Of a stretch of 42,967 nucleotides of DNA, positions 13,918 to 20,651 are shown piece by piece. The stretch covers positions 1 to 42,967 of the IMG/VR virus record IMGVR_UViG_3300020215_000086, one strand, 5' to 3'. Position 1 is the first letter of the stretch. Each line of letters opens with the position of its first letter. Below the pieces are notes generated by a model. The model ran no database searches. It saw only the letters and a list, made by a program, of their open reading frames with translations, and was not told the origin of the DNA. The translations under genes and the position numbers were made by a program. Origin of the DNA: a virus.

Positions 13918-14777
13918 TCGGAACTCGCGTTTGTCCTCACTCTGACAAGATATGCGACTACGGTATAGACTGTCCCTATACTTGCGCCACAGGCAGGTAT
14001 GACGGTAATAAACGAGTTGCACATCGCATGTGCCCTGATCTTGTCAAATGCCCCTCTAGTCCTCAATGCGAAGAAGGCTTTCTATGCCACCGTGTTGCCC
14101 TATCGGAAAACCTGATGCAAAGATCATACTCATTGGAGAAGCTCCAGGTGAAGAAGAAGAACGACTCGGGCTTCCGTTTCAGGGCGCCTCCGGCCAAGAG
14201 CTCGCCCGTTGTCTCAATGAAGCTGGATTCTCCGTCAGCTTCTCGGATCGAAGAGACTCTCAAGAACGACGCACCCCTGCATGGGATACCTCTCCCTTCC
14301 ACGTGCTTAACGTATTTCCTGAAAGACCTCCAGATAACGCTCTGGAGCAATGGCAAGTGGGTCGAAAGGAAATACCAAGCACATATGATCTTCCACCAAT
14401 GGCTAAAGGTCGATTCCTGCGGCCCGACAAGTGTCATCATGTCCACGCCCTACACGATTACCTTTCCACTCTTAAGCCCAACCTCATTGTCGCGGTTGGT
14501 GGAGTTGCTCTCTGGGCTATTACTGGAACGTACGGTATTAAGTCGTATCGCGGGAGCATTGTACCGTCGAGGTTTGGAAAAGTCTTACCAACCCTTCACC
14601 CCGCCGCAATTTTGCGATCTTGGTCGGATCGACCAGTCCTTGTGGCTGACCTTGCGAAAGCACGATTTCACGGTGAGTTTAGCGGCTACAATCGGCCTTC
14701 CCGCCGTATTCTCATTCGCCCGACCATTGAAGAGCTTCTCGCCTTCGAGCGTGATTACCTCGCAACCGCCTCGTTAA
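13914..14777 (+). CDS. Cysteine-rich protein; 3' part overlaps the next gene
   Basis: The ATG at 13914 overlaps the methyltransferase stop. The first 58 residues carry eight cysteines (7, 14, 20, 24, 40, 46, 52, 58), the last four exactly six apart, typical of a metal-binding module. The frame has no stop until 14777, but from about 14084 it lies out of frame over the UDG-exonuclease gene, where its composition loses protein character (Ser/Leu-rich). So only about 13914-14090 is well supported; the real product may be 287 residues, or a minus-one frameshift may join the cysteine module to the UDG domain. Confidence 0.45.
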   Translation: MIGTRVCPHSDKICDYGIDCPYTCATGRYDGNKRVAHRMCPDLVKCPSSPQCEEGFLCHRVALSENLMQRSYSLEKLQVKKKNDSGFRFRAPPAKSSPVVSMKLDSPSASRIEETLKNDAPLHGIPLPSTCLTYFLKDLQITLWSNGKWVERKYQAHMIFHQWLKVDSCGPTSVIMSTPYTITFPLLSPTSLSRLVELLSGLLLERTVLSRIAGALYRRGLEKSYQPFTPPQFCDLGRIDQSLWLTLRKHDFTVSLAATIGLPAVFSFARPLKSFSPSSVITSQPPR

Positions 14778-15175
14778 TCTCCACCGACGTCGAGACTTCT
14801 CATGGACAGATCACCTGTGTCGGGTTCGCTCCTAACCACAATCTGGCTTGTGTTATTCCTTTTTGGGATAGCAGTCGGCCTGACGGTTGCTATTGGGAAA
14901 ATGCAAAACTCGAATTCCAAGCTAAATCAGTGGTTAAACGAGTGCTTGACTCCCCCGTGCCGAAGCTCTTCCAAAACGGAATGTACGACATTCAATACTT
15001 CCTCCGAGAAGGGATGCAGGTACGTAATGCTATCGAGGACACTCTCATAAAGCAGCACGCACTGTTTCCAGAGCTATCAAAATCGCTCGGCTTCCTCGGC
15101 TCGATCCACACAGACGAGCCGGCTTGGAAGCTCATGCGCCGGAACAAAGCCGACACGGTGAAGCGAGATGAGTAG
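14084..15175 (+). CDS. UDG-like domain fused to N-part of PolA 3'-5' exonuclease
   Basis: 363 residues from the ATG at 14084 (GAAGAAGG upstream; an ATG at 14066 has none). Residues 10-190 resemble family 4 uracil-DNA glycosylases: GEAPGEEEERLGLPFQG at 18-34, VAVGGVALWAITG near 137-148 and LHPAAILRSW (His172). Residues about 205-363 are the start of a DNA polymerase A proofreading exonuclease: Exo I STDVETSH (Asp235, Glu237) and Exo II FQNGMYDIQYF (Asn298, Asp302), ending SKSLGFLGSIHTDEPAW...DTVKRDE. Exo III is missing; it is in the polymerase gene at 15505. SPO1-type polymerases have UDG, exo and pol in one chain, so this is the N-terminal half of such an enzyme. Confidence 0.85.
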   Translation: MPPCCPIGKPDAKIILIGEAPGEEEERLGLPFQGASGQELARCLNEAGFSVSFSDRRDSQERRTPAWDTSPFHVLNVFPERPPDNALEQWQVGRKEIPSTYDLPPMAKGRFLRPDKCHHVHALHDYLSTLKPNLIVAVGGVALWAITGTYGIKSYRGSIVPSRFGKVLPTLHPAAILRSWSDRPVLVADLAKARFHGEFSGYNRPSRRILIRPTIEELLAFERDYLATASLISTDVETSHGQITCVGFAPNHNLACVIPFWDSSRPDGCYWENAKLEFQAKSVVKRVLDSPVPKLFQNGMYDIQYFLREGMQVRNAIEDTLIKQHALFPELSKSLGFLGSIHTDEPAWKLMRRNKADTVKRDE

Positions 15176-15518
15176 GACCTGCCAACAAGAAGGCTGTGGC
15201 CGGCGTTACTACGCTCGGGGCCGCTGCGAACATCACTACAAAATGTTTCGTCAGTCTCCAGAGTTCGAGCGCCAGGGCGTTCAAAGCTCCCTCGAGCTTA
15301 CGACCTTCGGCGAGAACGTCAGGCTGATCCTGGAAAAGCGTGGCTGCACTATGACAGCGCTAGCCCGCCGAGCTGGAATCGACCGTGCGGTGCTCTTCCG
15401 TGCGATCTACAAGACCTCGATGTCCCCGAAGCTGAACTCTCTCCAGTTTATAGCGGACGCTCTTGAGATTCCTCTGTGGCAACTTTTGAAGCCGGAGGCC
15501 TTCAGTGCCCTGGATTGA
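15168..15518 (+). CDS. Zinc-finger plus XRE helix-turn-helix protein within polymerase
   Basis: 116 residues. Starts at ATGAGTAG, overlapping the stop of the exonuclease part by eight bases; its own stop overlaps the polymerase start. Residues 4-24 (CQQEGCGRRYYARGRCEHH) have the CxxxxCx(n)CxxH layout of the small zinc finger that precedes many HNH homing endonucleases and phage regulators. Residues about 45-110 are an XRE/Cro helix-turn-helix (FGENVRLILEKRGCTMTALA, then RRAGIDRAVLFRAI). No HNH or GIY-YIG catalytic site is present. It may be a transcription regulator, or a remnant of a mobile gene that split the polymerase. Confidence 0.75.
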   Translation: MSRTCQQEGCGRRYYARGRCEHHYKMFRQSPEFERQGVQSSLELTTFGENVRLILEKRGCTMTALARRAGIDRAVLFRAIYKTSMSPKLNSLQFIADALEIPLWQLLKPEAFSALD

Positions 15519-17166
15519 CACCGGACAACTTACCCAAGACGACTACATCGAGGACGGGAAAAACGAACCTACTCCGCTCGACGTCATGACGCAGTACTGG
15601 CTGTACAATGGCCTCGACTGCGCAGTGACCTGGGAAGTCAACACCGCCCTCGACCGCATTCTCGACAAGTACCCCGAGTGTCAGCTCATCTACAAGTTCG
15701 AGCGCGCTATGCAAGCGCCAGCTCTCGATATGATGCGTCGGGGCTTCAAGGTCGATCAGCACTGGCGCGCAGAAATGATCGACGAGGTCGGGGCGGAGTT
15801 AAAGAAGTACGAAGGTCGGCTCAACGCCTTAGCGGAAGTAATCTGGGGTCGCGAGCTCAACGGGCGAAGCCCGCCGCAACTGAAAGCCTTCTTTAAGGAC
15901 TGGCTCCGCATCCCCATCCCCATCACCCGGAAGAAGGGCGAGGAAAAAGAATCCCTCGACCGCAAAGTCCTGGAGAAACTCTATGAGCAGTACTTCTATG
16001 CCAAGCCAATCATTTCGCACATCCTGGCAATTCGAGATAAAACAAAAACCCTGGGGACACTTCGAACCGGCATTGACAGTGATGGTCGATTTAGAACTTC
16101 GTTCAACGTCGCAGCAACTGAAACTGGACGATGGAGTTCAAGCGAGAATGCGTTCGGTACTGGAGGAAACCTTCAGAACATTACTGAACGAATCCGACGC
16201 ATGTTCATTGCAGATGACGGTTATAAGCTCGCGTACATTGACTTGGAGCAAGCCGAAGCCCGAGTAGTCGCTCTCCTAGTCTACGAGTGTCTCCTCCGCA
16301 TGGAAGCCTGGTGCGCCGCATTTGGCTTTGAAGTTCCCGCAATCTGTTCAGCAAAGGAACTCTATCTCGACGCCTGTGAGTCGGGGGACTTGCACACAAC
16401 GGTAAGCATGCTCACGTGGCCCGAGTTGGGTTGGTCCACAGATGAAAAACCTCTTGCTAATGACGGGAATCACCTCGCATACAACAGGCGAGTCGCTGAC
16501 GATTCCAGCCGCCCATTCTACCGAGACTTTACTTATCGCGATATTGCTAAGCGCCTGGGTCACGGTAGTAATTACCGTGGCTCTCCTTTTGGTATCGCTC
16601 AGGTCGTCGGGAAGATCGAGGCGAAGATCGTTGAAGCGTTCCAGAAGAAATACTTCGCCGCCTTCCCAATCGAGTCCTGGCACAAAGACGTAGTCGAAAA
16701 GGTACAGCTTTATGGAGTCATTACAACTCCCCTTGGTCGGCGGAGGCAATTCTTCGGACGACGATACGAGGATGCTACTCACAGAGAGGCGATTGCTTAC
16801 CAACCTCAGTCGATGGTTGGCGACCTCCTCAACCTTGGCCTATGGCGAATTTGGAACCACTACAAGGGTTCGAGAGAGGCGCAGCTTCTCGCCCAAATCC
16901 ACGACGCCGTAGTTATCCAATACATAGATAACCCTGCAATCGAGAAAAGGGTCATTGAGACATGCAGTCGTCTGATCCAGACGCCAGTCCAACTTGGCCA
17001 GCGTACACTAACAATCCCTAACGATGTGAAGGTCGGGTGGAACTTCGCCAAAGCCGACCCCAAGCTGTTCGCCGACGGCAACCCCGACGGCCTCAAGAGT
17101 TACAAGGGACAAGATGACAGACGCCGGTCAAAGGCGCTTGGATTACTGGATCGACCGATTCGTTGA
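15505..17166 (+). CDS. Family A DNA polymerase, C-part (Exo III and polymerase)
   Basis: 553 residues from a GTG at 15505 with GGAGG upstream. Residues 31-43 (YWLYNGLDCAVTW) contain Exo III (Tyr34, Asp38), so the exonuclease active site is completed only with the upstream protein. Then come TGRWSS (207-212), motif A YIDLEQAEAR (Asp246), motif B RDIAKRLGHGSNYRG (Arg345, Lys349, Tyr357; His replaces the usual Phe) and motif C QIHDAV (His466, Asp467; Ala replaces Glu). This should be the replicative polymerase. The last 53 bases overlap the helicase start. Intact palm and finger motifs suggest it is active, presumably in complex with the 14084 product. Confidence 0.9.
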   Translation: MPWIDTGQLTQDDYIEDGKNEPTPLDVMTQYWLYNGLDCAVTWEVNTALDRILDKYPECQLIYKFERAMQAPALDMMRRGFKVDQHWRAEMIDEVGAELKKYEGRLNALAEVIWGRELNGRSPPQLKAFFKDWLRIPIPITRKKGEEKESLDRKVLEKLYEQYFYAKPIISHILAIRDKTKTLGTLRTGIDSDGRFRTSFNVAATETGRWSSSENAFGTGGNLQNITERIRRMFIADDGYKLAYIDLEQAEARVVALLVYECLLRMEAWCAAFGFEVPAICSAKELYLDACESGDLHTTVSMLTWPELGWSTDEKPLANDGNHLAYNRRVADDSSRPFYRDFTYRDIAKRLGHGSNYRGSPFGIAQVVGKIEAKIVEAFQKKYFAAFPIESWHKDVVEKVQLYGVITTPLGRRRQFFGRRYEDATHREAIAYQPQSMVGDLLNLGLWRIWNHYKGSREAQLLAQIHDAVVIQYIDNPAIEKRVIETCSRLIQTPVQLGQRTLTIPNDVKVGWNFAKADPKLFADGNPDGLKSYKGQDDRRRSKALGLLDRPIR

Positions 17167-18325
17167 GCATACGGAAGGCTTCCCGACACCACTAATCTAC
17201 CGACGTTGGGGGGCCATCCACACGCTAGCAGGATTGCTAGAGCGTAGAGTTTGGACAGTAACCGCGGGGCGCGAGCTCTATCCAAACCTCTTCGTTCTAT
17301 TGGTCGGCCCGCCGGGCGTTGGAAAAAGTGATATTCTTCGAGAGGCTTCCAAAATGTGGAAGTCTATGCGAGACCTTGCGGGAGGACGGAAACTACATGT
17401 TGCACCTGACAACGTTACGAAGGCCAAACTCATCAAGACGCTCGAAGCTGCTAGCACGCGGCTGGTGCTTTCGGACACCCAACTATTGGAATACCATAGT
17501 CTCCAGGTCGTATCCTCTGAGTTTTCTGTTTTTCTCCCCGAGTACGACAAGACGTTTATGTCGGTGCTCACGCAGCTGTTCGATTGCCTTGACGACTACT
17601 CCGAAGGGCGAATCTCTACCGGAGACACAGCCATTCCCAATCCGCAACTCCACATGATTGGCGGCACCACTCCGGGTTACATGGCTACGACCTTCCCAGA
17701 GGCAGCTTGGACCATGGGGTTTTCCTCCCGTCTCATCATGGTCTATCACGGTGAGGCGGTCGAGGTCGATCTGTTTGGAGAGCAGAAGCGAAGCAACTCT
17801 CTTTGGGACGACCTTGTTCACGATGCTAAGCTCTTCATGAACCTCTACGGGAAGCTGGAATGGACGCCCGAGGCTATCGAGCTCATTACCTCATGGAACA
17901 AAACCGGCCGCCTCCCGGTTCCGTCGCACCCCAAGCTCACGACCTACAACACTCGCAGGATCATTCAGGTTATCAAACTCTGCATCATTGCGAGCGTTTC
18001 CCGGAGTAATGAACTCATCATCCGCGAGGACGACGTCGCGACCGCGATCGCCTGGCTGCTCGAAGCCGAGCAATTCATGCCAGAGATTTTCAAGGAGATG
18101 GGAGGCGCTCAAGGCGGAACTGGTGGGCTGCTCTTGGATCTCCACCATTGGGCCATGAGCGAATACACGAAACGAGGTAAGCCGTTGCGCGAAGGCCTCG
18201 TGATCGGCTTCCTCGCACAGCGAGTCCAATACACGAATCAGATCGTACCGCTGCTGCAACTGGCGATACGAAATGGTATGTTTGAGGTGAATGACAACTT
18301 GTGGACCCCGAAAGGAGGACAGTAG
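17114..18325 (+). CDS. DUF3987-like P-loop ATPase, probable replicative helicase
   Basis: 403 residues; the ATG at 17114 follows AGGGA and overlaps the polymerase by 53 bases. The N-terminus (LIYRRWGAIHTLAGLLERRV) leads to Walker A LLVGPPGVGKSD (62-73) and an acidic Walker B-like stretch (SSEFSVFLPEYDKTF, LTQLFDCLDD). Later are GGTTPGYMATTF and a helical C-terminal domain. The 'RRW...LERRVW ... LYPNLFVLLVGPPGVGKS' signature belongs to phage proteins related to DUF3987/primase-helicases, usually beside the polymerase. A primase active site was not seen. Confidence 0.75.
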   Translation: MTDAGQRRLDYWIDRFVEHTEGFPTPLIYRRWGAIHTLAGLLERRVWTVTAGRELYPNLFVLLVGPPGVGKSDILREASKMWKSMRDLAGGRKLHVAPDNVTKAKLIKTLEAASTRLVLSDTQLLEYHSLQVVSSEFSVFLPEYDKTFMSVLTQLFDCLDDYSEGRISTGDTAIPNPQLHMIGGTTPGYMATTFPEAAWTMGFSSRLIMVYHGEAVEVDLFGEQKRSNSLWDDLVHDAKLFMNLYGKLEWTPEAIELITSWNKTGRLPVPSHPKLTTYNTRRIIQVIKLCIIASVSRSNELIIREDDVATAIAWLLEAEQFMPEIFKEMGGAQGGTGGLLLDLHHWAMSEYTKRGKPLREGLVIGFLAQRVQYTNQIVPLLQLAIRNGMFEVNDNLWTPKGGQ

Positions 18326-18637
18326 ATGGAGTTCAATGATCCAAAGAACGTCCTCACAGAAACTAAACTGAATGAAATGATGGGACTGGTGTTCGGTCCC
18401 GTTATCAGGGAAAGTGCTTATATTCCTCACGATGAAGCTTACAAGGTTAAACACCTTGGACGTGAGTACATTTATTGTGGTCCTCGTTTCAAACGAGCCC
18501 TGGATTGGGAAATCACCGAGTCTAAAAAGTGGTCCGGCCGCAACTGGCGCAGGATCAAACGTGAGCGCAGAAAGTGGATGAAAGGAGCCAAACGTGGCAA
18601 TCAAGGCAATCTTTCCCGGAGCACGAATCAAATTTGA
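18326..18637 (+). CDS. Small basic protein
   Basis: 103 residues behind AAGGAGG. Helical N-terminus (VLTETKLNEMMGLVFGPVI), middle HDEAYKVKHLGREYIYCG and a very basic tail (WRRIKRERRKWMKGAKRG), suggesting nucleic-acid binding. The last 44 bases overlap the WYL gene. No family identified. Confidence 0.55.
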   Translation: MEFNDPKNVLTETKLNEMMGLVFGPVIRESAYIPHDEAYKVKHLGREYIYCGPRFKRALDWEITESKKWSGRNWRRIKRERRKWMKGAKRGNQGNLSRSTNQI

Positions 18638-18830
18638 CTACGAGAATCACAGAGGCGAGCGGGCTAGTCGTCAGTGCGTTTTCATCGGGCTCGATTATGG
18701 CTCTAACAGTTATTATCCCACCGATCGTTGGCTGCTTCGCGGATGGGATATAAGCCGTAATGACTATCGATCCTTCGATCTGAATAAGATCGAGAATTTG
18801 GAAATGGCTTGGTCGAATCAAGGAGGCTGA
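18594..18830 (+). CDS. Stand-alone WYL-type domain protein
   Basis: 78 residues from a GTG at 18594 behind AAGGAG. The order IKFDYENHRGERASRQCVF, then YYPTDRWLLRGWDISRNDYR and SFDLNKIENL reproduces the WYL domain: 'Y.n..g....R', a tryptophan-leucine strand with 'GWD..R' and a closing 'R.F.L..I'. WYL domains bind nucleotides or nucleic acids and usually regulate transcription or defence systems. Here it is isolated, with no helix-turn-helix attached, so it may act as a sensor or competitor. Confidence 0.68.
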   Translation: MAIKAIFPGARIKFDYENHRGERASRQCVFIGLDYGSNSYYPTDRWLLRGWDISRNDYRSFDLNKIENLEMAWSNQGG

Positions 18831-18831
18831 A

Positions 18832-19035
18832 ATGGCAAGAAAACTACTCTGTGATCGCTGCGGCGACGACGCCCCAGACACTGATGAAACAAGGCAACAA
18901 TGGGTTGGACTTCTGTTGCACAAAGTCGAGGTCGTTGCGGTCCCGATCAAGGACTACGACCTCTGCAAGAAGTGCTCCAACGAGGTGCGACGTTGGTTGC
19001 AAACTATTCCAACAGGACCAAAAGGAGGGCAATGA
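18832..19035 (+). CDS. Zinc-ribbon protein
   Basis: 67 residues behind AAGGAGG. Two CxxC knuckles, CDRCGDD near residue 7 and CKKCSNEV near residue 45, flank a strand-rich middle; a typical small zinc ribbon. Might bind DNA, RNA or a replication protein. Confidence 0.7.
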   Translation: MARKLLCDRCGDDAPDTDETRQQWVGLLLHKVEVVAVPIKDYDLCKKCSNEVRRWLQTIPTGPKGGQ

Positions 19036-19418
19036 TGGACTTCGCTCTAGCGATCAACACACTCGCCAAGAATATCTTTGATGCCAACCGAGAGGTTGGT
19101 TGGTGGGACGGGAGTCAGCGAGTTGGAGGAGATAGTGTTGTACTCGATCGTTATCTCATCCCCACCAAGATCGCCTTGATGCATTCGGAGCTCTCTGAAG
19201 CACTCGAAGGCTTCCGCAAAGGGCTTCAAGACGACCACCTTCCGCATAGACTAATGGTCGAGGTCGAGTTCGCCGACGCCATCATCCGTATTCTGGACAC
19301 CGCAGGATACCTTGGTCTCGACGTCGGTGGAGCCATAATCGAAAAACTCGCCTACAACGCACAACGAGCAGATCACAAGCGTGAAGCTCGTCAACAACAA
19401 GGAGGTAAATCCGTATGA
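19032..19418 (+). CDS. MazG-like nucleotide pyrophosphohydrolase
   Basis: 128 residues from the ATG at 19032 (second ATG at 19035 also possible) behind AAGGAGG. The acidic helices HSELSEALEGFRKG and VEFADAIIRILDTAG hold the ExxE and ExxD metal-binding motifs of all-alpha NTP pyrophosphatases; the C-terminus EKLAYNAQRADHKREA also matches phage MazG-like proteins. It should hydrolyse nucleoside triphosphates to monophosphates, cleaning the nucleotide pool or lowering alarmones. Confidence 0.82.
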   Translation: MMDFALAINTLAKNIFDANREVGWWDGSQRVGGDSVVLDRYLIPTKIALMHSELSEALEGFRKGLQDDHLPHRLMVEVEFADAIIRILDTAGYLGLDVGGAIIEKLAYNAQRADHKREARQQQGGKSV

Positions 19419-19639
19419 TGCAAGACCAACTAACCCGAGCGGAACGTATTCGGCTCGAAGCTCTGTCTCAGGCCATATCCATTGGCGGCCTACCAATGGA
19501 CCAGGTTGAGGCCCAACGAAACAAGGAAATGCACGAGCGTGGGGAGAATCCAATTCTCACCCTCGAGGTCTTGCTCGTCCGTGCTGAGCGAATTGCAAAG
19601 TGGTTAACTGAAGCCAACGATTTCAAGCACGCAAATTGA
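19415..19639 (+). CDS. Last gene of the plus-strand block, unknown
   Basis: 74 residues behind AAGGAGGT, ATGA overlap with the MazG-like gene. Helical (RIRLEALSQAISIG, LEVLLVRAERIAKWLTEAND), no recognised motif. It resembles small helical proteins encoded beside phage nucleotide enzymes. Confidence 0.6.
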   Translation: MMQDQLTRAERIRLEALSQAISIGGLPMDQVEAQRNKEMHERGENPILTLEVLLVRAERIAKWLTEANDFKHAN

Positions 19640-19641
19640 AA

Positions 19642-19665
19642 GAGGCCGAACTTTCATCCGGCCTC
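19642..19665. terminator. Bidirectional terminator-like hairpin at convergence
   Basis: GAGGCCG (19642-19648) and CGGCCTC (19659-19665) form a seven-pair stem two bases after the plus-strand TGA. It lies between converging operons. T-tracts are weak on both sides. Confidence 0.7.
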
Positions 19666-19683
19666 AATCAATACGACTTCTGC

Positions 19684-19723
19684 GGGGCTCGCGTATTTAT
19701 TCGAGTGCTTCTATGCGAGCCCC
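19684..19723 (-). terminator. Second hairpin at end of minus-strand operon
   Basis: GGGGCTCGC (19684-19692) pairs with GCGAGCCCC (19715-19723), nine pairs with the lipoprotein stop codon in the loop. Likely 3' end structure of the late transcript. Confidence 0.55.
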
Positions 19724-19963
19724 CAACTCGTCCAGCCGTGTCAGAATTTGCTGCAAAGCTGGATCATTAGCCCCCGGCATTGGACAGTTTCGCTCAAGGA
19801 ACACCGAGCCCTGACTCCCGAGCGCAGACAGGGTGATATTCACCCTATCCACGTGGCCGCAGTTTGGGTCCGTAGCGATCTGCTTGGCGGCTTCTGCCCA
19901 CGAGCCTCCGTTGGTAAGGCAGCCGCCAAGCAGAAGCGCTGGAACTAGCAGCAATACTCTCAC
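19697..19963 (-). CDS. Small lipoprotein next to lysis genes
   Basis: 88 residues. The N-terminus MRVLLLVPALLLGGC is a lipoprotein signal with a lipobox LGGC and lipid-bearing Cys15. The mature part holds two more cysteines and ends in a short amphipathic helix (LQQILTRLDELGARIEALE). Position directly after the holin and endolysin suggests a role in outer-membrane disruption, such as an outer-membrane spanin, but it is not proline-rich and no inner-membrane spanin partner overlaps it. Confidence 0.7.
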   Translation of the reverse strand: MRVLLLVPALLLGGCLTNGGSWAEAAKQIATDPNCGHVDRVNITLSALGSQGSVFLERNCPMPGANDPALQQILTRLDELGARIEALE

Positions 19964-20130
19964 TTGACGACACCTTTCTTTTGCAGCACGCTCCAGACGA
20001 TCGGCACGATCACCATAACCGCACCGACAAGTTCGTTCGCCGTGCCCTCATCAATCAGCCCTCGCGCGACAAGCACGCCACCCGCAGCACTCGCAACGTG
20101 ACGAAGAACTCCCAAAGATGCACTAAGCAT
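19960..20130 (-). CDS. Putative holin
   Basis: 56 residues from the ATG at 20130 (the in-frame upstream ATG at 20214 lies inside the endolysin). A helix LRHVASAAGGVLVARGLIDE and a hydrophobic helix ELVGAVMVIVPIVWSVLQKK make a two-helix membrane protein with a lysine-rich end. 'LRHxxxxxGGxLVAxGxxDxGTxxxxxGAxxxxxxxxWSxxxKK' is the layout of small phage holins of the Pam3_gp28-like type. It sits directly after the endolysin. Confidence 0.7.
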   Translation of the reverse strand: MLSASLGVLRHVASAAGGVLVARGLIDEGTANELVGAVMVIVPIVWSVLQKKGVVK

Positions 20131-20140
20131 TAGTTTCTCC

Positions 20141-20632
20141 TTATTTTGTGGCCTGGAAATGCATGGCGTCAGGCGTCGGCCACAAACCGCCCCAGCGCCA
20201 ACCTTCGAGCTCAAAAGCCTTCACCACCTCTTCTGGCATCATTCCGGCTCCCGGAACCCATCGTCGCCGCCAGGAGTTTTTGATCGGACTAAGATCAATT
20301 GCAGCGCCGAACGAATGCGTTGAAAGTGATACACCGCCACGCTTTGCTCGAAAATTGTATCCACCTCCGTAGAGGTGCAGTCCAAATCGCTCTCGCTCGA
20401 AGGGATCGAAGGTCTCGGCGATTTGGGTAAGGGCCCGTTCAAGCGAGTCCTTACAAAGTCGATGAATCCTAATCCCTTTGACAGGCACTGACGTGTCCCA
20501 CGCCAACACCATATTATAGGGCGGAACCAGCTTAACAATGTTGGCGTCCTCCCATTTCCTGTTCGGAACCCCGTCTCGATCCGGATCAGGGTCCCCGTAG
20601 AAGACCCTCATCTCGCTTTCTTTGGGCCACAT
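20141..20632 (-). CDS. Endolysin, M15-type D-Ala-D-Ala peptidase
   Basis: 163 residues with GGAGG eight bases upstream of the ATG. Zinc ligands of the M15/VanY fold: His106 in STHSFG, Asp113 in AAIDLS, His158 in DAMHFQ, with Asp155 as probable catalytic partner and GWRWGGLW before it. Two GG/GY loops precede the first ligand. It should cleave peptidoglycan cross-bridge peptides in the periplasm. No signal peptide, so release depends on the holin. Neighbouring holin and lipoprotein make a lysis cassette. Confidence 0.88.
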   Translation of the reverse strand: MWPKESEMRVFYGDPDPDRDGVPNRKWEDANIVKLVPPYNMVLAWDTSVPVKGIRIHRLCKDSLERALTQIAETFDPFERERFGLHLYGGGYNFRAKRGGVSLSTHSFGAAIDLSPIKNSWRRRWVPGAGMMPEEVVKAFELEGWRWGGLWPTPDAMHFQATK

Positions 20633-20651
20633 TATCTGTCCTCCAGTAGCT

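Noticed and set aside
17891-18631. 246-residue minus-strand frame
   Set aside because: Antisense to the helicase-like gene and its neighbour; no start signal and no recognisable domain.
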